Below, piece by piece: positions 31,137 through 40,369 of a DNA stretch of 64,000 bases (within the stretch, counting starts at the first letter, position 1; every line of letters starts with the position of its first letter). A program made the position numbers and the translations under genes. The stretch is from JBBDWK01 sp040902885 (GTDB taxonomy: Bacteria > Acidobacteriota > Terriglobia > Bryobacterales > Bryobacteraceae), in NCBI GenBank assembly GCA_040902885.1, contig JBBDWK010000086.1, positions 1-64,000 of the forward strand, read 5' to 3'. The notes beneath the pieces were generated by a model. The model searched no databases and was not told the origin of the DNA. It saw nothing but the letters and a program-made list of their open reading frames with translations.

Positions 31137-34100
31137 ACCAGACCAAACGCAGCCCGAGGTTGAGGCGCCTGGGGCCGTTGCTTTGCGCCAGATTCAGGCT
31201 GCCGAAATTAGCCGCTGTCACGCTCGTCGTTCCTATGACCGGAAACCACGGAGTGTTGGTGACGTTGTAGAACTCTCCGCGGAAGTTCAGCCGCACGCGC
31301 TCCGTGAAGTGGAAGTCCTTGAAGAGCGAGAGATCCAGGTTCTTTAGGGCCGGGAAGCGGACGTCGGGGAAGCGCGTTGGAAAGTCGCGGAGCGTAAAAG
31401 GCGGCTGTATCGGCACCGTGCGCCCCGTCGCCGGGTCCTGCCAAAGCGAGGTATCGAACCATCGCTCGCGCGTCCGCTCATTCTTGGGGAGCACCGCGCT
31501 GCGCGCCGCCACAGGCGCCGCGTTCGGGAAGGCCACCGGGAAGCCGCTCTGTAGGGTCCAGTTGACATTGAGCTGCCAGTCGCCAAGCAGCGTATTCAGT
31601 ACTGGGTGCATCGACCGGCCGAGAGCCCTACCCCGGCCGAGCGGAAACTCATAGGTCGCCAGCACCGCCAGCTTCTGCGGCACATCCCACTCCATCAATC
31701 TGCGCTCCAGGCGGGAAGAGAGCGAGTTGGCCAGGTTGAAGTCCTGCGGGTTTAGGAAAGAGACGGCCTCGAGCGTTTTGGAAATGGTATACGCGGCCTG
31801 GAAAGTGAAGCCGCGGGCAAAGCGCCGGGTCAGCATGGTCTGCAGGCCGTGGTAGTCCTGCCTGCCGATCGGGAGGTTCGTCAGGTTGAATGCGGCAAAG
31901 TGAGGAAACGGAAGCAGCAGTTCCTGACGAGGGATGGTTGGCCCATTTTTGGCCGCGTTGCCCGGCAGCAGGCCCTCCAGAGGGTTGGACACCCGCTGCG
32001 TATAGTAGCTTGCCGGCTGCCCAAGCTGCGAGGCCGGAATGTTATTTGCCGGCGCTGTCACGGGAAGGCGGCGGGTCCGGTTCGCCGAATACCCGGTTTC
32101 GATGGTCCATCCGCCCGGCAGTTGCCGCTGAATGCTGAATGAATACTGGTGCGCATAAGGCAGCTTGCGGTCCAAATATTGCGCGCCGATGCCGAGCCCG
32201 AGATTGGAAGCCAGCCCGAGCGAGCTGCCAACCGGGCTGAGCAGCGGCTCCGGGAACGGGTTGCTGAGCGTTACACGCGGAGTCAGCCCGCCGTCGATGC
32301 TCGCAATCAGCGGTGTCGGCTGGCTGAAGCCGGTACTGGGACCCTCCTCGTACTGTCCGAGGAAAAACAGCCCGTAACCGCCGCGAAATACCCATTTTTC
32401 CTTCAGCCGATAGGCAAAGCCCGCGCGCGGCTGAGGGCGCAGGAAGTCGCGGTTGAAGGCCAGGCGCGAAACGCCGCTCGAGCCCGCGTACAGTAAGCCG
32501 CCGCGCAGATCCAGCGATGGCGCCTGTCCCGAGATGGGGCTCGGCTCATCGAAGGCAAACCCGCGCACCATGCGGTTGTAGCGCTCGGCAAGGGGGGCCT
32601 CGTAGTCATAGCGGAAGCCGAGGTTCAAGGTCAGCCGCGGCGTCACCTTCCAGTCGTCATGCACGAACGCCGAGTAGTAGTAGAACTTGTAGGCCGGATG
32701 CATGTTGTTGTCGACCTGGCCGCCCGCCGGATAGCCCAGCAGGAAGCTGGCGAATTCGTTCCCTGAAAGCGCATCGCCCCGCAGCGGGTCGGCCTGCGTG
32801 AAAGCGCGGGAGAAGCTGTATTGGCCGCTGATTAATCCTAGCGGAACGCGATTCTTCTCGAAGCGCCGGAACTCCACGCCGATTTTCAGCACGTGCCCGC
32901 CGCGCACAAGGTTGAGGTTCGGCTGGAGGCTGTAGGCGTAGTCGGTTTCGAAGTTGCCTGGTCGCGAGGAGCCGATAGGACCATACCCGCCGCCGATGTC
33001 GAAGCGAGGAAACTGCAGCACGTTGAATTGACGCACGAGGCTGTCCGGAAACCCGAGGTCCCGCGGATCGTAGCCGCGGCCGATCGTGTTGCCCGCGAAG
33101 TCCTCCCACCGCGTCAGGCCGAAGCGGAGGTTGAAGACCGTACGTGGCGTCATCGTCGAGGTCCAGTCGAAGCTCCAGTTGACGCCGTTGCGCGTCAGCG
33201 GCGCGTTGCCGCTCGGTTCGGCTACGTTGTCGCCCCAGCCTAGGGCCCGGATTTCCTTGAACGGCGTATTGGAGTACCGGAAGTGCACCCGGTTGCTCGA
33301 GTTGACGTGGTAATCGATCCGCGAAGAAACCATGTTGATGCTATAGATGTTCGGCGTCGGCCGCACATAGTTGTTCACCTGGCCGGGCCCTTCGCCGGCG
33401 AAGATCGGCTGCGGATAAAAGCTGGCCGCATTCACGGCGATCGGACTCATCCGGCTGGCTGGCAGGCGGTTGCCCGGGAAGGCGTCGCGAAGGAAGCCGC
33501 CGCGGGCGTCGGGGCGCGTTGTGAGGGGATCGTAGAGGGTAACCGGGCGCCCGTCCTGCGCAAGCAGGTTGGAGAAGTCGCCGTTCCTCTGTTGGGCTAG
33601 CGGCAGCGTGAAGTTTTGCAGGTCCGTCCCGCGGGAGCGCCAGCCTTCGTAGGAGAACATAAAAAACAGCTTGTTGCGGCCATCAATGAGCTTCGGCAAG
33701 TAGACGGGGCCGTCGGCGACGAACCCGAACATGTTACGGTTGGCCTGTGGCCGAGGGTTGCCGGCGCGGTTGTTCTGGAAGCTGTTGGCCTCAAACTTGT
33801 TGTTGGCCAGGAACTCCCACAGTACGCCGTGAAGCTCGTTGGTCCCCGACTTTGAAGTGAAGCTGATCACTCCACCTCCGGTCCTCCCGTACTGGGCGTC
33901 GTAAGGGTTCGTGACCACCTTGAACTCCTGGACCGTTTCGAGCGATGGCACATTCTTCACCTGCCGGCCACCGTGAACGTCGCTGACCCCGTCCAACAAC
34001 ACCTCGTTCTCCCCCTCGCGGCTGCCGTTGATCGACATCTGCGTGGCGTTCGCCACGCCCTGAGGGCTCATGGACCCCCAGCTCGTGCGCGTCCGCGTTA

Positions 34101-34593
34101 CGCCTGCCACAGCCCACACCATCTGAAAGACGTTGCGGCCCTGGTTGGGCAGATCGGCCAACTCCCTCCGGGTCACAACCTGGCCCCTCGATGACGATTC
34201 GGTGTCGAGCAACCCGACCTCCGCACTGACCGTGACCGTTTCGGTCGTGGCTCCCAGTTCCATTTTCACGTCCAGGCCCAGTTTCTCCGCCACGGCAAGC
34301 TGAATGTTCTGGCGCACATAGTTTTTAAAGCCCGGCGCCGAGACCGTGATCTGGTAGGGCCCTGGTAAGAGAAAGCCGATCTGGTATCGTCCCGTTATGC
34401 TGGACGTCGATTGCGAGGTTGTTTGCCGCTCCAAGCTCGATACCGAGATACTGGCGTTCGGCACGGGCGACCCGCTTGGATCCGTGATGAGCCCCGAAAT
34501 CGAGGCGCGGTCCTCTTGGGCACTGAGTGGAAGAGTCAGAAGGAACCCCGTGCACAAAAAGGCAAGTGCGATTCGGAACGAATGTCCACGCAT
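31135..34593 (-). CDS. Oar-like TonB-dependent receptor with carboxypeptidase-regulatory domain
   Basis: 1152 aa. Signal peptide (RIALAFLCTGFLLTLPLSAQ), then a CarboxypepD_reg-like Ig fold (residues ~27-115; ASISGLITDPSGSPVPNASISV, GFLLPGPYQITVSAPGFKNYVRQ), a plug domain (~120-260; NEVLLDGVSDVHGG, VTNPYDAQYGRTGGGVISFTSKSGTNELHG) and a long outer-membrane barrel ending NLGLRLVW with a terminal aromatic residue. Acidobacteria carry many such receptors for uptake of large or complex substrates; none can be named here. The frame is open to 34830, but ATG 34593 has a GGAGGGAG ribosome site and begins the signal peptide. The gene is flanked by direct repeats at 31081 and 34681. Confidence 0.9.
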   Translation of the reverse strand: MRGHSFRIALAFLCTGFLLTLPLSAQEDRASISGLITDPSGSPVPNASISVSSLERQTTSQSTSSITGRYQIGFLLPGPYQITVSAPGFKNYVRQNIQLAVAEKLGLDVKMELGATTETVTVSAEVGLLDTESSSRGQVVTRRELADLPNQGRNVFQMVWAVAGVTRTRTSWGSMSPQGVANATQMSINGSREGENEVLLDGVSDVHGGRQVKNVPSLETVQEFKVVTNPYDAQYGRTGGGVISFTSKSGTNELHGVLWEFLANNKFEANSFQNNRAGNPRPQANRNMFGFVADGPVYLPKLIDGRNKLFFMFSYEGWRSRGTDLQNFTLPLAQQRNGDFSNLLAQDGRPVTLYDPLTTRPDARGGFLRDAFPGNRLPASRMSPIAVNAASFYPQPIFAGEGPGQVNNYVRPTPNIYSINMVSSRIDYHVNSSNRVHFRYSNTPFKEIRALGWGDNVAEPSGNAPLTRNGVNWSFDWTSTMTPRTVFNLRFGLTRWEDFAGNTIGRGYDPRDLGFPDSLVRQFNVLQFPRFDIGGGYGPIGSSRPGNFETDYAYSLQPNLNLVRGGHVLKIGVEFRRFEKNRVPLGLISGQYSFSRAFTQADPLRGDALSGNEFASFLLGYPAGGQVDNNMHPAYKFYYYSAFVHDDWKVTPRLTLNLGFRYDYEAPLAERYNRMVRGFAFDEPSPISGQAPSLDLRGGLLYAGSSGVSRLAFNRDFLRPQPRAGFAYRLKEKWVFRGGYGLFFLGQYEEGPSTGFSQPTPLIASIDGGLTPRVTLSNPFPEPLLSPVGSSLGLASNLGLGIGAQYLDRKLPYAHQYSFSIQRQLPGGWTIETGYSANRTRRLPVTAPANNIPASQLGQPASYYTQRVSNPLEGLLPGNAAKNGPTIPRQELLLPFPHFAAFNLTNLPIGRQDYHGLQTMLTRRFARGFTFQAAYTISKTLEAVSFLNPQDFNLANSLSSRLERRLMEWDVPQKLAVLATYEFPLGRGRALGRSMHPVLNTLLGDWQLNVNWTLQSGFPVAFPNAAPVAARSAVLPKNERTRERWFDTSLWQDPATGRTVPIQPPFTLRDFPTRFPDVRFPALKNLDLSLFKDFHFTERVRLNFRGEFYNVTNTPWFPVIGTTSVTAANFGSLNLAQSNGPRRLNLGLRLVW

Positions 34594-34680
34594 AGTGTCA
34601 CTCCCTCCTGGAAACGGTGAGATTAAAACATTCTTATGGCAGGTATACTTGATCGGTCCTATGGAGTCAAGGATTTTCGG

Positions 34681-34736
34681 ACTGCTGTTAGGCGGGCGTA
34701 TGTCGCCGAAAGCCCGCTCGGAGTATCCAGCACGGC
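34681..34736. repeat. Copy B of the ~56-bp direct repeat flanking a TonB receptor gene
   Basis: Same orientation and core as copy A (31081-31136). Located between the receptor start (34593) and the truncated Tat-leader gene (34815). The + strand reads CTGTTAGGCGGGCG at its left end, which carries an attC-like GTTAGGC, but no matching second core is present. Confidence 0.6.
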
Positions 34737-34814
34737 CGATCTCTTGCTCCGGCCGCCGAAACAGCGTATAAAGTAATTCCGAATCCTTCGATTCAGTAAC
34801 TGAGGTTTCCGTTG

Positions 34815-34883
34815 ATGCACAACGAGACACAAACCCGGCGCGGCTTCATTGAGCGCTCAGCCCTGGCCGCCGGCTATACGGCG
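34815..34883 (+). pseudogene. Tat-signal N-terminal stub of a lost exported (oxidoreductase-like) protein
   Basis: The codons read MHNETQTRRGFIERSALAAG, a clean twin-arginine leader (RRGFIERSALAAG) of the sort found on exported oxidoreductases and dehydrogenase subunits. After about 20 codons the sequence becomes the antisense of a TonB receptor gene that is itself cut off at the same place (its frame ends at 34874). The open frame continues to 35018 only by chance. The body of the gene has been deleted. Confidence 0.45.
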
Positions 34884-36022
34884 GGGAAAGTCAAAGGCGG
34901 AAAGTATCCCAGCAGGTTATTCGCTACAGTGCTGAACCGGTTGCGAGGAATCGTGTTCCCGGGAAACGGTGTTCGCACCAGGCGTCCGCCCACCGTCGCC
35001 GTTGTCGCCGGGTCGTAGATCCTCACCTGCGCTCCCTGAGCGGTGACCAGTCCCGAGAAGTCTCCCCCTTGCATCGCAGCCGTGGGCAGTGTCAGAAACG
35101 ATCCCGACGGCCCTCCGCGAAATAAAAAGCTCTCATAGCCGGCAAAAAAGAAAGTCCGGTCTTTGCCGCTGTACAGGCCTGGAATGCTGATGGGCCCGCC
35201 CACGGTGGCGCCAAAGTTATTCTGCCGGTTCACCGTGGGAGCTGCCAGAACCGCGCCGCGCGCGTCGAACTCGTTGTTGCGCAGAAACTCGTAAAAGTTT
35301 CCGTGCAGCTGATTCGTGCCGCTCTTCGTAACAAATGTGATCAATGCGCCGGTGGTGTGCCCGTACTCCGCGTCGAACGAGTTTGTTATTACCTTGAACT
35401 CGGCGATGCTGTCGGGACCGGGACCTTCCAGGTTGTTGTTGCGAGTGTTGATCGACGCGCCCAAGCCGTCGATCATGTATTCGACGCCATTCGAAGCTCC
35501 TCCTCCCACTTTGAAACTGTCGAACGTGTCGCCGTGCGCGCCGGGCGTCAGGAATGCAAAGGAAAGGATGTTGCGGCCGACAGTTTGCGACGAAAGCGGA
35601 AGAGAGAGAATCGTTTCCGTTGAGACCTGCTGCGAGATCTCGGCGGAATCCTGTCTCAGCTGCGGAGCCGCGGCCTTGACTTCCACCTGTTCGGTTACGG
35701 TGCCGATCTCGAGCGTCAGATCGGCGCGAACAGAGGCGCCGCTGTTCAACACGATCTCACTCTTGATCGCGCGCTTGAACCCCTGAACCTCGGCGGTCAC
35801 GCGGTATGTGCCCAGCAGGAGGTACGGAATCGTGTATACGCCCTGACCCGAACTGCGGGTCTGAGTGGTTACGTTGGTCGAGACATGCGTTGCTGTCACC
35901 GCGGCATCCGGAACGGGAGTACCCGATGGATCGGTCACGGTTCCAGTGATTGTGGCGCGGTCGGACTGGCTGAACACCACTCCGGCCACGAGCAAAGTCG
36001 CGAAAGCGAGACGGCGGGCCAT
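34874..36022 (-). pseudogene. 3'-truncated Oar-like TonB-dependent receptor
   Basis: 382 codons remain out of about 1100 expected. Present are a signal peptide (RRLAFATLLVAGVVFSQS), a CarboxypepD_reg domain (ATITGTVTDPSGTPVPDAAV; LLLGTYRVTAEVQGFKRA), the plug (VEYMIDGLGASINTRNNN; NSFDAEYGHTTGALITFVTKSGTNQ) and only the first barrel strands (KDRTFFFAGYESFLFRG; TPFPGNTIPRNRFSTVANNLLGYFP). The sequence then meets the antisense of a Tat-leader stub and stops at TAG 34874. A product without the barrel could not insert in the outer membrane. ATG 36022 is favoured over 36028 because the AGGAGG is 7 nt from it. The 5' end and promoter look intact, so the loss may be recent. Confidence 0.8.
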
Positions 36023-36212
36023 GGACATCCCTCCTGTGATTCAACTGCACAGCATCAACGATGATCGATGAAAGGCTAAACCATGTCAACGGGCCATCTG
36101 GGAACATCCGCCAACTGAGTTTCGGTCGCAGCAACGCTTGGCGGCTAAATCTCGTTGCCGGAGCGCCGCCGCTCTGTTGTGCAACCGATTTCTGATAGAC
36201 TAAAAACGGGTT

Positions 36213-36545
36213 ATGCCTGTTTACGAGTATCGTTGCGAGTCCTGCGGCGAGGTCTTCGAGACCATCCAGAAGTTTGTCGACACGCCGTTGACCGTCCACG
36301 AAAAGTGCGGCGGCGGAGTTCAGCGCCTCATTTCGGCTCCCGCCTTGCAGTTCAAGGGGACTGGATGGTACGTCACCGATTACGCCAAATCGGGGTCGGG
36401 CGCCAAAGCGGAGAAGTCCGAAGGAAACGGCAAGAAGGAGGAACCGGCCAAGAAGACGGAAACCTCCGGTTCCACTGAGAAGAAGTCTTCTTCCACCACT
36501 GCCGCCGCCCCCGCGTCGAAATCATCCGGCTCCACCACAAAGTAG
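36213..36545 (+). CDS. FmdB-family zinc ribbon protein with a low-complexity tail
   Basis: 110 aa. The N-terminal zinc ribbon starts MPVYEYRCESCGEVFE with Cys8/Cys11. The second knuckle, usually CPxCGG, reads HEKCGGG here, so His or Glu would replace one Cys. 'VQRLISAPALQFKGTGWYVTDYA' completes the family core (FmdB/putative regulatory protein). Residues ~50-110 are Lys/Ser/Glu/Thr/Ala-rich and disordered. Role in the cell is unknown; FmdB-like proteins were named after a formamidase cluster but are widespread. A TAGACT at 36196-36201 could be the -10, giving a very short leader. It is divergent from the truncated TonB gene and 23 bp before the acylase gene. Confidence 0.87.
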   Translation: MPVYEYRCESCGEVFETIQKFVDTPLTVHEKCGGGVQRLISAPALQFKGTGWYVTDYAKSGSGAKAEKSEGNGKKEEPAKKTETSGSTEKKSSSTTAAAPASKSSGSTTK

Positions 36546-36556
36546 CCGTACTGCGC

Positions 36557-36562
36557 TACCAT
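36557..36562 (+). promoter_or_regulatory. Putative -10 box (TACCAT), leaderless spacing
   Basis: TACCAT ends exactly 6 nt before the GTG start at 36569, so +1 would fall at the start codon. No -35 and no Shine-Dalgarno are visible between it and the gene. The acylase could also be read from the fmdB message 23 bp upstream. Confidence 0.38.
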
Positions 36563-36568
36563 AGCGCG

Positions 36569-38770
36569 GTGCGAAGAACACTCCTTCTGCTCGCTCTTGT
36601 CCTGCCGCTTTCCGCGGCGGACGTGCCAGTGGCCGGGCTGAAGAGTCCCGTCGAGATTCTGCGCGACCGCTGGGGCGTTCCCCATATTTATGCCCAGAAC
36701 GTCGACGACCTCTTCTTCGCCCAGGGATACATGGCGGCGCGCGACCGCCTGTTTCAGATCGATCTGTGGCGCCGGGTCGGCACGGGCAAGCTGGCCGAGG
36801 TGCTCGGTCCTTCGGCCATTCCGCGCGACCGCCTGGCGCGTGCCGTGCGTTACCGTGGCGACCCGCAAGCCGAGTGGGCGAGCTACGACACGGAGACGCA
36901 GCGCATCGCCACCGCTTTCACCAGGGGCGTCAACGCCTACATCCGGTCTTTGAACGGCGCTCGGCCGATCGAGTTTCGCATCGCCGGGTACGATCCCGGT
37001 CTCTGGGAACCCGAGGATTGCCTGGCTCGTGTTGCAGGATTGCTGATGACCCGAAACCTGACGCGGGAGGTGGCGCGCGCGCAGGATGCCCGCCGCTTCG
37101 GTCTTCCTACCTTGCAGAAGCTGCTGGCGCCGGACCCTCCCATAAAACTCGAGCTTCCCAACGGTCTCGACCTCGCCGAAATCAACGACGACATCCTGAA
37201 GGTATACACCGAGACCATAAGCGCCGTGCGCTTCTCCGGAGAACAAGGCAGCAACAACTGGATCGTGGACGGCAGCATGAGCGTGACCGGCAAGCCGATC
37301 ATGGCCAGCGATCCGCACCGGCCCGTACTGATTCCGTCGCTGCGCAAGACCGTCCATCTGGTTGCTCCGGGCTGGAACGCGATCGGCGCGGGCGAGCCCG
37401 CGCTTCCCGGCATCGCCCTCGGTCATAACGACCGCATCGGGTTCGGCTTCACCATAGTCGGCATCGATCAGGGCGACCTTTACCTGGAGAAGCTCAACCC
37501 CGCCAATCGCGACGAATATTCGTATAAGGGCGGGTGGCGGAAGGTCGAAATAGTGCGCGAGCGCATTCCGGTGAAGGGCGCAGAGCCGCGGGCGGTCGAT
37601 CTGCGGTATACCGTTCACGGCCCGATCCTCCATGAAGACCATGCCCGCAACCGTGCCTACGCCTTGAAGTGGGTGGGCAGCGAGCCGGGCACGGCGGGTT
37701 ATCTCGCCGGCCTTTCGCTGGCGCGGGCCAGGAACTGGCAGGAGTTCGAGGCAGCCATCGCCCGTTACAAAGTGCCGTCGGAGAACATCCTTTATGGCGA
37801 CGTGGACGGCAACATCGGCTGGTATGCCTCGGGCATGACGCCGATTCGCAAGAACTGGTCCGGGCTTTTCCCCGTGCCCGGCGACTCGGGCGAGTACGAG
37901 TGGTCCGGTTTCCGCAAGAGCACCGAACTGCCGCACCTGTACAACCCCGCGTCCCACTGGATTGCCACCGCCAACCACAACATCCTTCCCAAGGATTACG
38001 GGATTCCGCTGGGGTATGAGTGGGCGCTGCCGTTTCGCTTCCAGCGCATCCAGGAGATGCTTTCGGAGAAACGCAAATTCAGCGTGGCCGATTTCGAGCG
38101 CATGCAGCAGGACATTACCTCCATGCCCGCGCGGCGCTTCCAGAATATTCTGCGCAAGTGGAAGCCTTCGGTTGAGCAGAAACTCGTCGAGCAGCTCGTG
38201 AGTTGGGACGCCCGTCTGACCGTGGACTCGTTTCCCGCGCTGGTCTTCGAAGTGTGGATGACCAAGCTGCCGGCGGCGGTCTTCGGCCCCGATCTGGGCG
38301 GGAAGGTAAATCTGATGAAACTGCTGGATACGCTGGATGCGGAGCCGAATCCCAAGGCGCTGCAGCAGTCGCTCATGGAAGCCTTGCGGCAGTTGGAGAA
38401 GCAGTTCGGCGCGGACCGCGCGCAGTGGCAGTGGGGAAAGGTGCATCGGATCCGCTTCCAGCATCCCCTGAACCGCAAAGAATTCGATCGCGGCCCGTAT
38501 TCCCGCCCCGGCGACGGCAACACCGTCAACTCCACCTCGGGCGCGAATTTGCTCCAGACCAACGGGGCCTCTTATCGCCAGATTCTGGACTTCGGCGATT
38601 GGGACAAATCCGTCATGACCAACGTTCCCGGAGAGTCGGGCGATCCCGCAAGCCCGCACTATAGCGATCTGATCGAAGATTGGGCGGCTGGGAAGTACCA
38701 TCCCATGCCGTTTTCCCGCAAAGCGGTGGAGGCCGCCACCGTGGAGCGCATCAATCTGAAGCCGCGATAA
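36569..38770 (+). CDS. Penicillin acylase family (Ntn-hydrolase) protein, secreted
   Basis: 733 aa. Signal peptide (RRTLLLLALVLPLSAADV) then the alpha-subunit region (VEILRDRWGVPHIYAQNVDDLFFAQGYMAARDRLFQIDLWRR), a spacer and the self-cleavage site GEQGSNNW: Ser228 would become the N-terminal nucleophile of the beta subunit. Further family blocks are 'MASDPHRPVLIPS', 'ALGHNDRIGFGFTIVG' and 'VHGPIL'. Such enzymes hydrolyse amide bonds of beta-lactams or, more often, acyl-homoserine lactones and other N-acyl amides in the periplasm. All recognisable catalytic parts are present. The start is GTG 36569. A REP-like palindrome begins at its stop codon. The long antisense frame across it is a GC-rich shadow. 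Confidence 0.9.
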   Translation: MRRTLLLLALVLPLSAADVPVAGLKSPVEILRDRWGVPHIYAQNVDDLFFAQGYMAARDRLFQIDLWRRVGTGKLAEVLGPSAIPRDRLARAVRYRGDPQAEWASYDTETQRIATAFTRGVNAYIRSLNGARPIEFRIAGYDPGLWEPEDCLARVAGLLMTRNLTREVARAQDARRFGLPTLQKLLAPDPPIKLELPNGLDLAEINDDILKVYTETISAVRFSGEQGSNNWIVDGSMSVTGKPIMASDPHRPVLIPSLRKTVHLVAPGWNAIGAGEPALPGIALGHNDRIGFGFTIVGIDQGDLYLEKLNPANRDEYSYKGGWRKVEIVRERIPVKGAEPRAVDLRYTVHGPILHEDHARNRAYALKWVGSEPGTAGYLAGLSLARARNWQEFEAAIARYKVPSENILYGDVDGNIGWYASGMTPIRKNWSGLFPVPGDSGEYEWSGFRKSTELPHLYNPASHWIATANHNILPKDYGIPLGYEWALPFRFQRIQEMLSEKRKFSVADFERMQQDITSMPARRFQNILRKWKPSVEQKLVEQLVSWDARLTVDSFPALVFEVWMTKLPAAVFGPDLGGKVNLMKLLDTLDAEPNPKALQQSLMEALRQLEKQFGADRAQWQWGKVHRIRFQHPLNRKEFDRGPYSRPGDGNTVNSTSGANLLQTNGASYRQILDFGDWDKSVMTNVPGESGDPASPHYSDLIEDWAAGKYHPMPFSRKAVEAATVERINLKPR

Positions 38771-38880
38771 CCGCTCCCTGACGGTCGCGGCTCGGTGCGT
38801 AAGTTATACGTCCGCAAACAGCACTGAACCGCGCGCGTAAGCAAGCGGCCATTCCGAGCCGCGACCGTTAAGGAGCGGTT
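38769..38880. repeat. REP-like palindromic element, copy 1 (composite)
   Basis: The left arm (38769-38795, starting AACCGCTCCCTGACGGTCGC) and right arm (38854-38880) are inverted copies with two mismatches. Between them (38826-38849) lies a diverged second unit, ACCGCGCGCGTAAGCAAGCG, related to the left unit of copy 3. It overlaps the stop codon of the acylase gene. Confidence 0.7.
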
Positions 38881-38937
38881 TCTGATCGTGATATAACTAT
38901 CGGACGCAGGCGATCACAAGTTTTCCGACATGGGAGA

Positions 38938-39411
38938 GTGAGTGGCGTGGGAGATGGTTGGAGCGCGCATCCGGACGCCGGTGACGATCACGCAACTCTT
39001 CCCCCTGTCGAGCCAGGTCGTGTCGTGGGCATTGGTGCCATCTGCGATCTCAGACCGCAACGCTTCGACGACGCACGCTCCCAAAGCTTCTTGGTGAGCG
39101 AGTTCGTCACGCTGGAAGACGGCCGGCGCGTGATCTTGCATAGGGACCGCGGCTTCACCATCGGCTGGAAATCAGCCCCTGAATCGGGGTCTGATGCTCT
39201 CCAGAGACACGAGACCCCGGACAGCATCACCCAAGACGTGTTGAACACCGTACTCCCCGATGACGACGACTCTGGAGAGGATCACCACTGGCCGTGGCTG
39301 GCCGAATTAGCCCGAGCACGCGGCTTGAACGTGACAGCAGAGGACCTGCGGAGCCTCACGTATGAAGTAGTCCTCACCGACAACGTGATCCGATGGCTGG
39401 CGTCCACTTGA
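38938..39411 (+). CDS. Hypothetical acidic protein
   Basis: 157 aa from GTG 38938. No membrane segment or signal peptide. The sequence has an orderly look: 'VEPGRVVGIGAICDLRPQRFDDARSQSFLVSEFVTLEDGRRVILHRDRGFTIG' (residues ~24-77), then an acidic stretch (PDDDDSGEDHHWPWLAELARARGL) and a final helix-rich part ending RWLAST. I do not recognise a named family. Codon use agrees with neighbouring genes, and the frame is free of stops in the reverse-frame-poor region, so I take it as real. It is convergent with the PAP2 gene (7 bp between stops). No clear ribosome site; a TATAAC-type box at about 38891 is a possible promoter. Confidence 0.6.
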   Translation: MSGVGDGWSAHPDAGDDHATLPPVEPGRVVGIGAICDLRPQRFDDARSQSFLVSEFVTLEDGRRVILHRDRGFTIGWKSAPESGSDALQRHETPDSITQDVLNTVLPDDDDSGEDHHWPWLAELARARGLNVTAEDLRSLTYEVVLTDNVIRWLAST

Positions 39412-39418
39412 GCCTCGG

Positions 39419-40369
39419 TCAGACCTCGTCGTGGGAGGAACCATGCTCGCGAGCATCGTCGCCATCATCGAAGTGATCGGCATCGTCGGCTCTCTGCTTT
39501 CTGGATATAACCGCCTTCTTTCGCCTCTCCGCGACCCTCGATAGGCCCACCGCAATCAGGCTGACCCCGAAGCCGGCCGCCGCATCGACGGCATAATGAT
39601 AACGGCCGTAGACAGTCGCCGTTGCTATGGAGATGGCCAATAGGAGCAGAAGCCGGCCCACCCAGCGGCGTTCCGGCAGGAAGCACATCATGCCGAAGGC
39701 CGCCGCGAACGCCGCCGAGACGTGCGCGCTGGGAAATACGCTGGTGTGGATTCCGTAGCCGCCCAGCAGCGCCTGGTTGAACTGGCGGAACACGGTGTTC
39801 AGGGAAGGGAAGTCCTCGCCGGGAAAGACCGTGCGCGGCGGCTCCGACGGCCAGAACGGAAACTGCGCGTAAGAGAGAAGAGTTCCGAGCAGAAACAGGT
39901 ATAGAAAATTGTCCATGCGCTCGCGCCGTCCGGCGACGTAATACATGGCCATGCAGAACGGGCCGATGGCATAGACCAGCGAATAAGAGACTTCAAGAAT
40001 TGAAGGAAGCATGGAGCCGGACAACTCGATCAGCGCTTTCAAGCCCCAGTCGTGGAGCAGCACGCGGTCCCAGACGATCCAGGTCTTCTCGAGCGCGTAG
40101 GTGTGGTGCGAGGGCGCGAACCAGCCCATCTCGCGGTAAGCCAGCAGCATCAGCGGAAGGGGAACCCAATCCCGCACCATGCTCAGCAGCCGTTTTCTGC
40201 GCAGGGAGTCGGCATAGACTACCAGGGCCAGGGCGGCCACAATGCCGAGGTTCAGGAAGGAAGTAATCAGCGGGATGGGCGCCCGGACATCGAGCGCCCA
40301 TCCCATGAAAGAGGCATACGTGAAGTAGGCGACCAGAACCCACTCCGACCGCCGGACTTCACGCCACAC
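39419..40369 (-). CDS. PAP2-family membrane phosphatase
   Basis: 316 aa with about seven to eight helices. PAP2 motifs: an upstream 'PSEPPRTVFPGEDFPSLN' loop, PSAHVSAAFAA (motif 2, His) and GRYHYAVDAAAG (motif 3, catalytic His and Asp). The first motif, KxxxxxxRP, is not obvious; the PSEPPR loop stands in its place, as in the inositolphosphotransferase-like branch. Likely substrates are undecaprenyl-PP or phosphatidic-acid-like lipids. The C-terminus (ADDADHFDDGDDAREHGSSHDEV) is hydrophilic and acidic with many His. The GTG start follows directly on the TAA of the TonB receptor gene (TAAGTG), so the two are probably one operon; a later start is possible. Confidence 0.82.
   Translation of the reverse strand: MWREVRRSEWVLVAYFTYASFMGWALDVRAPIPLITSFLNLGIVAALALVVYADSLRRKRLLSMVRDWVPLPLMLLAYREMGWFAPSHHTYALEKTWIVWDRVLLHDWGLKALIELSGSMLPSILEVSYSLVYAIGPFCMAMYYVAGRRERMDNFLYLFLLGTLLSYAQFPFWPSEPPRTVFPGEDFPSLNTVFRQFNQALLGGYGIHTSVFPSAHVSAAFAAAFGMMCFLPERRWVGRLLLLLAISIATATVYGRYHYAVDAAAGFGVSLIAVGLSRVAERRKKAVISRKQRADDADHFDDGDDAREHGSSHDEV

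Noticed and set aside
34681..34736. Integron attC site suggested by GTTAGGC in repeat copy B
   Set aside because: No complementary GCCTAAC core at a suitable distance, copy A lacks the core altogether, and no integrase gene is present.
36380..38701. 773-codon minus-strand open frame
   Set aside because: Antisense to the complete penicillin acylase gene and part of fmdB; no domain, no ribosome site.
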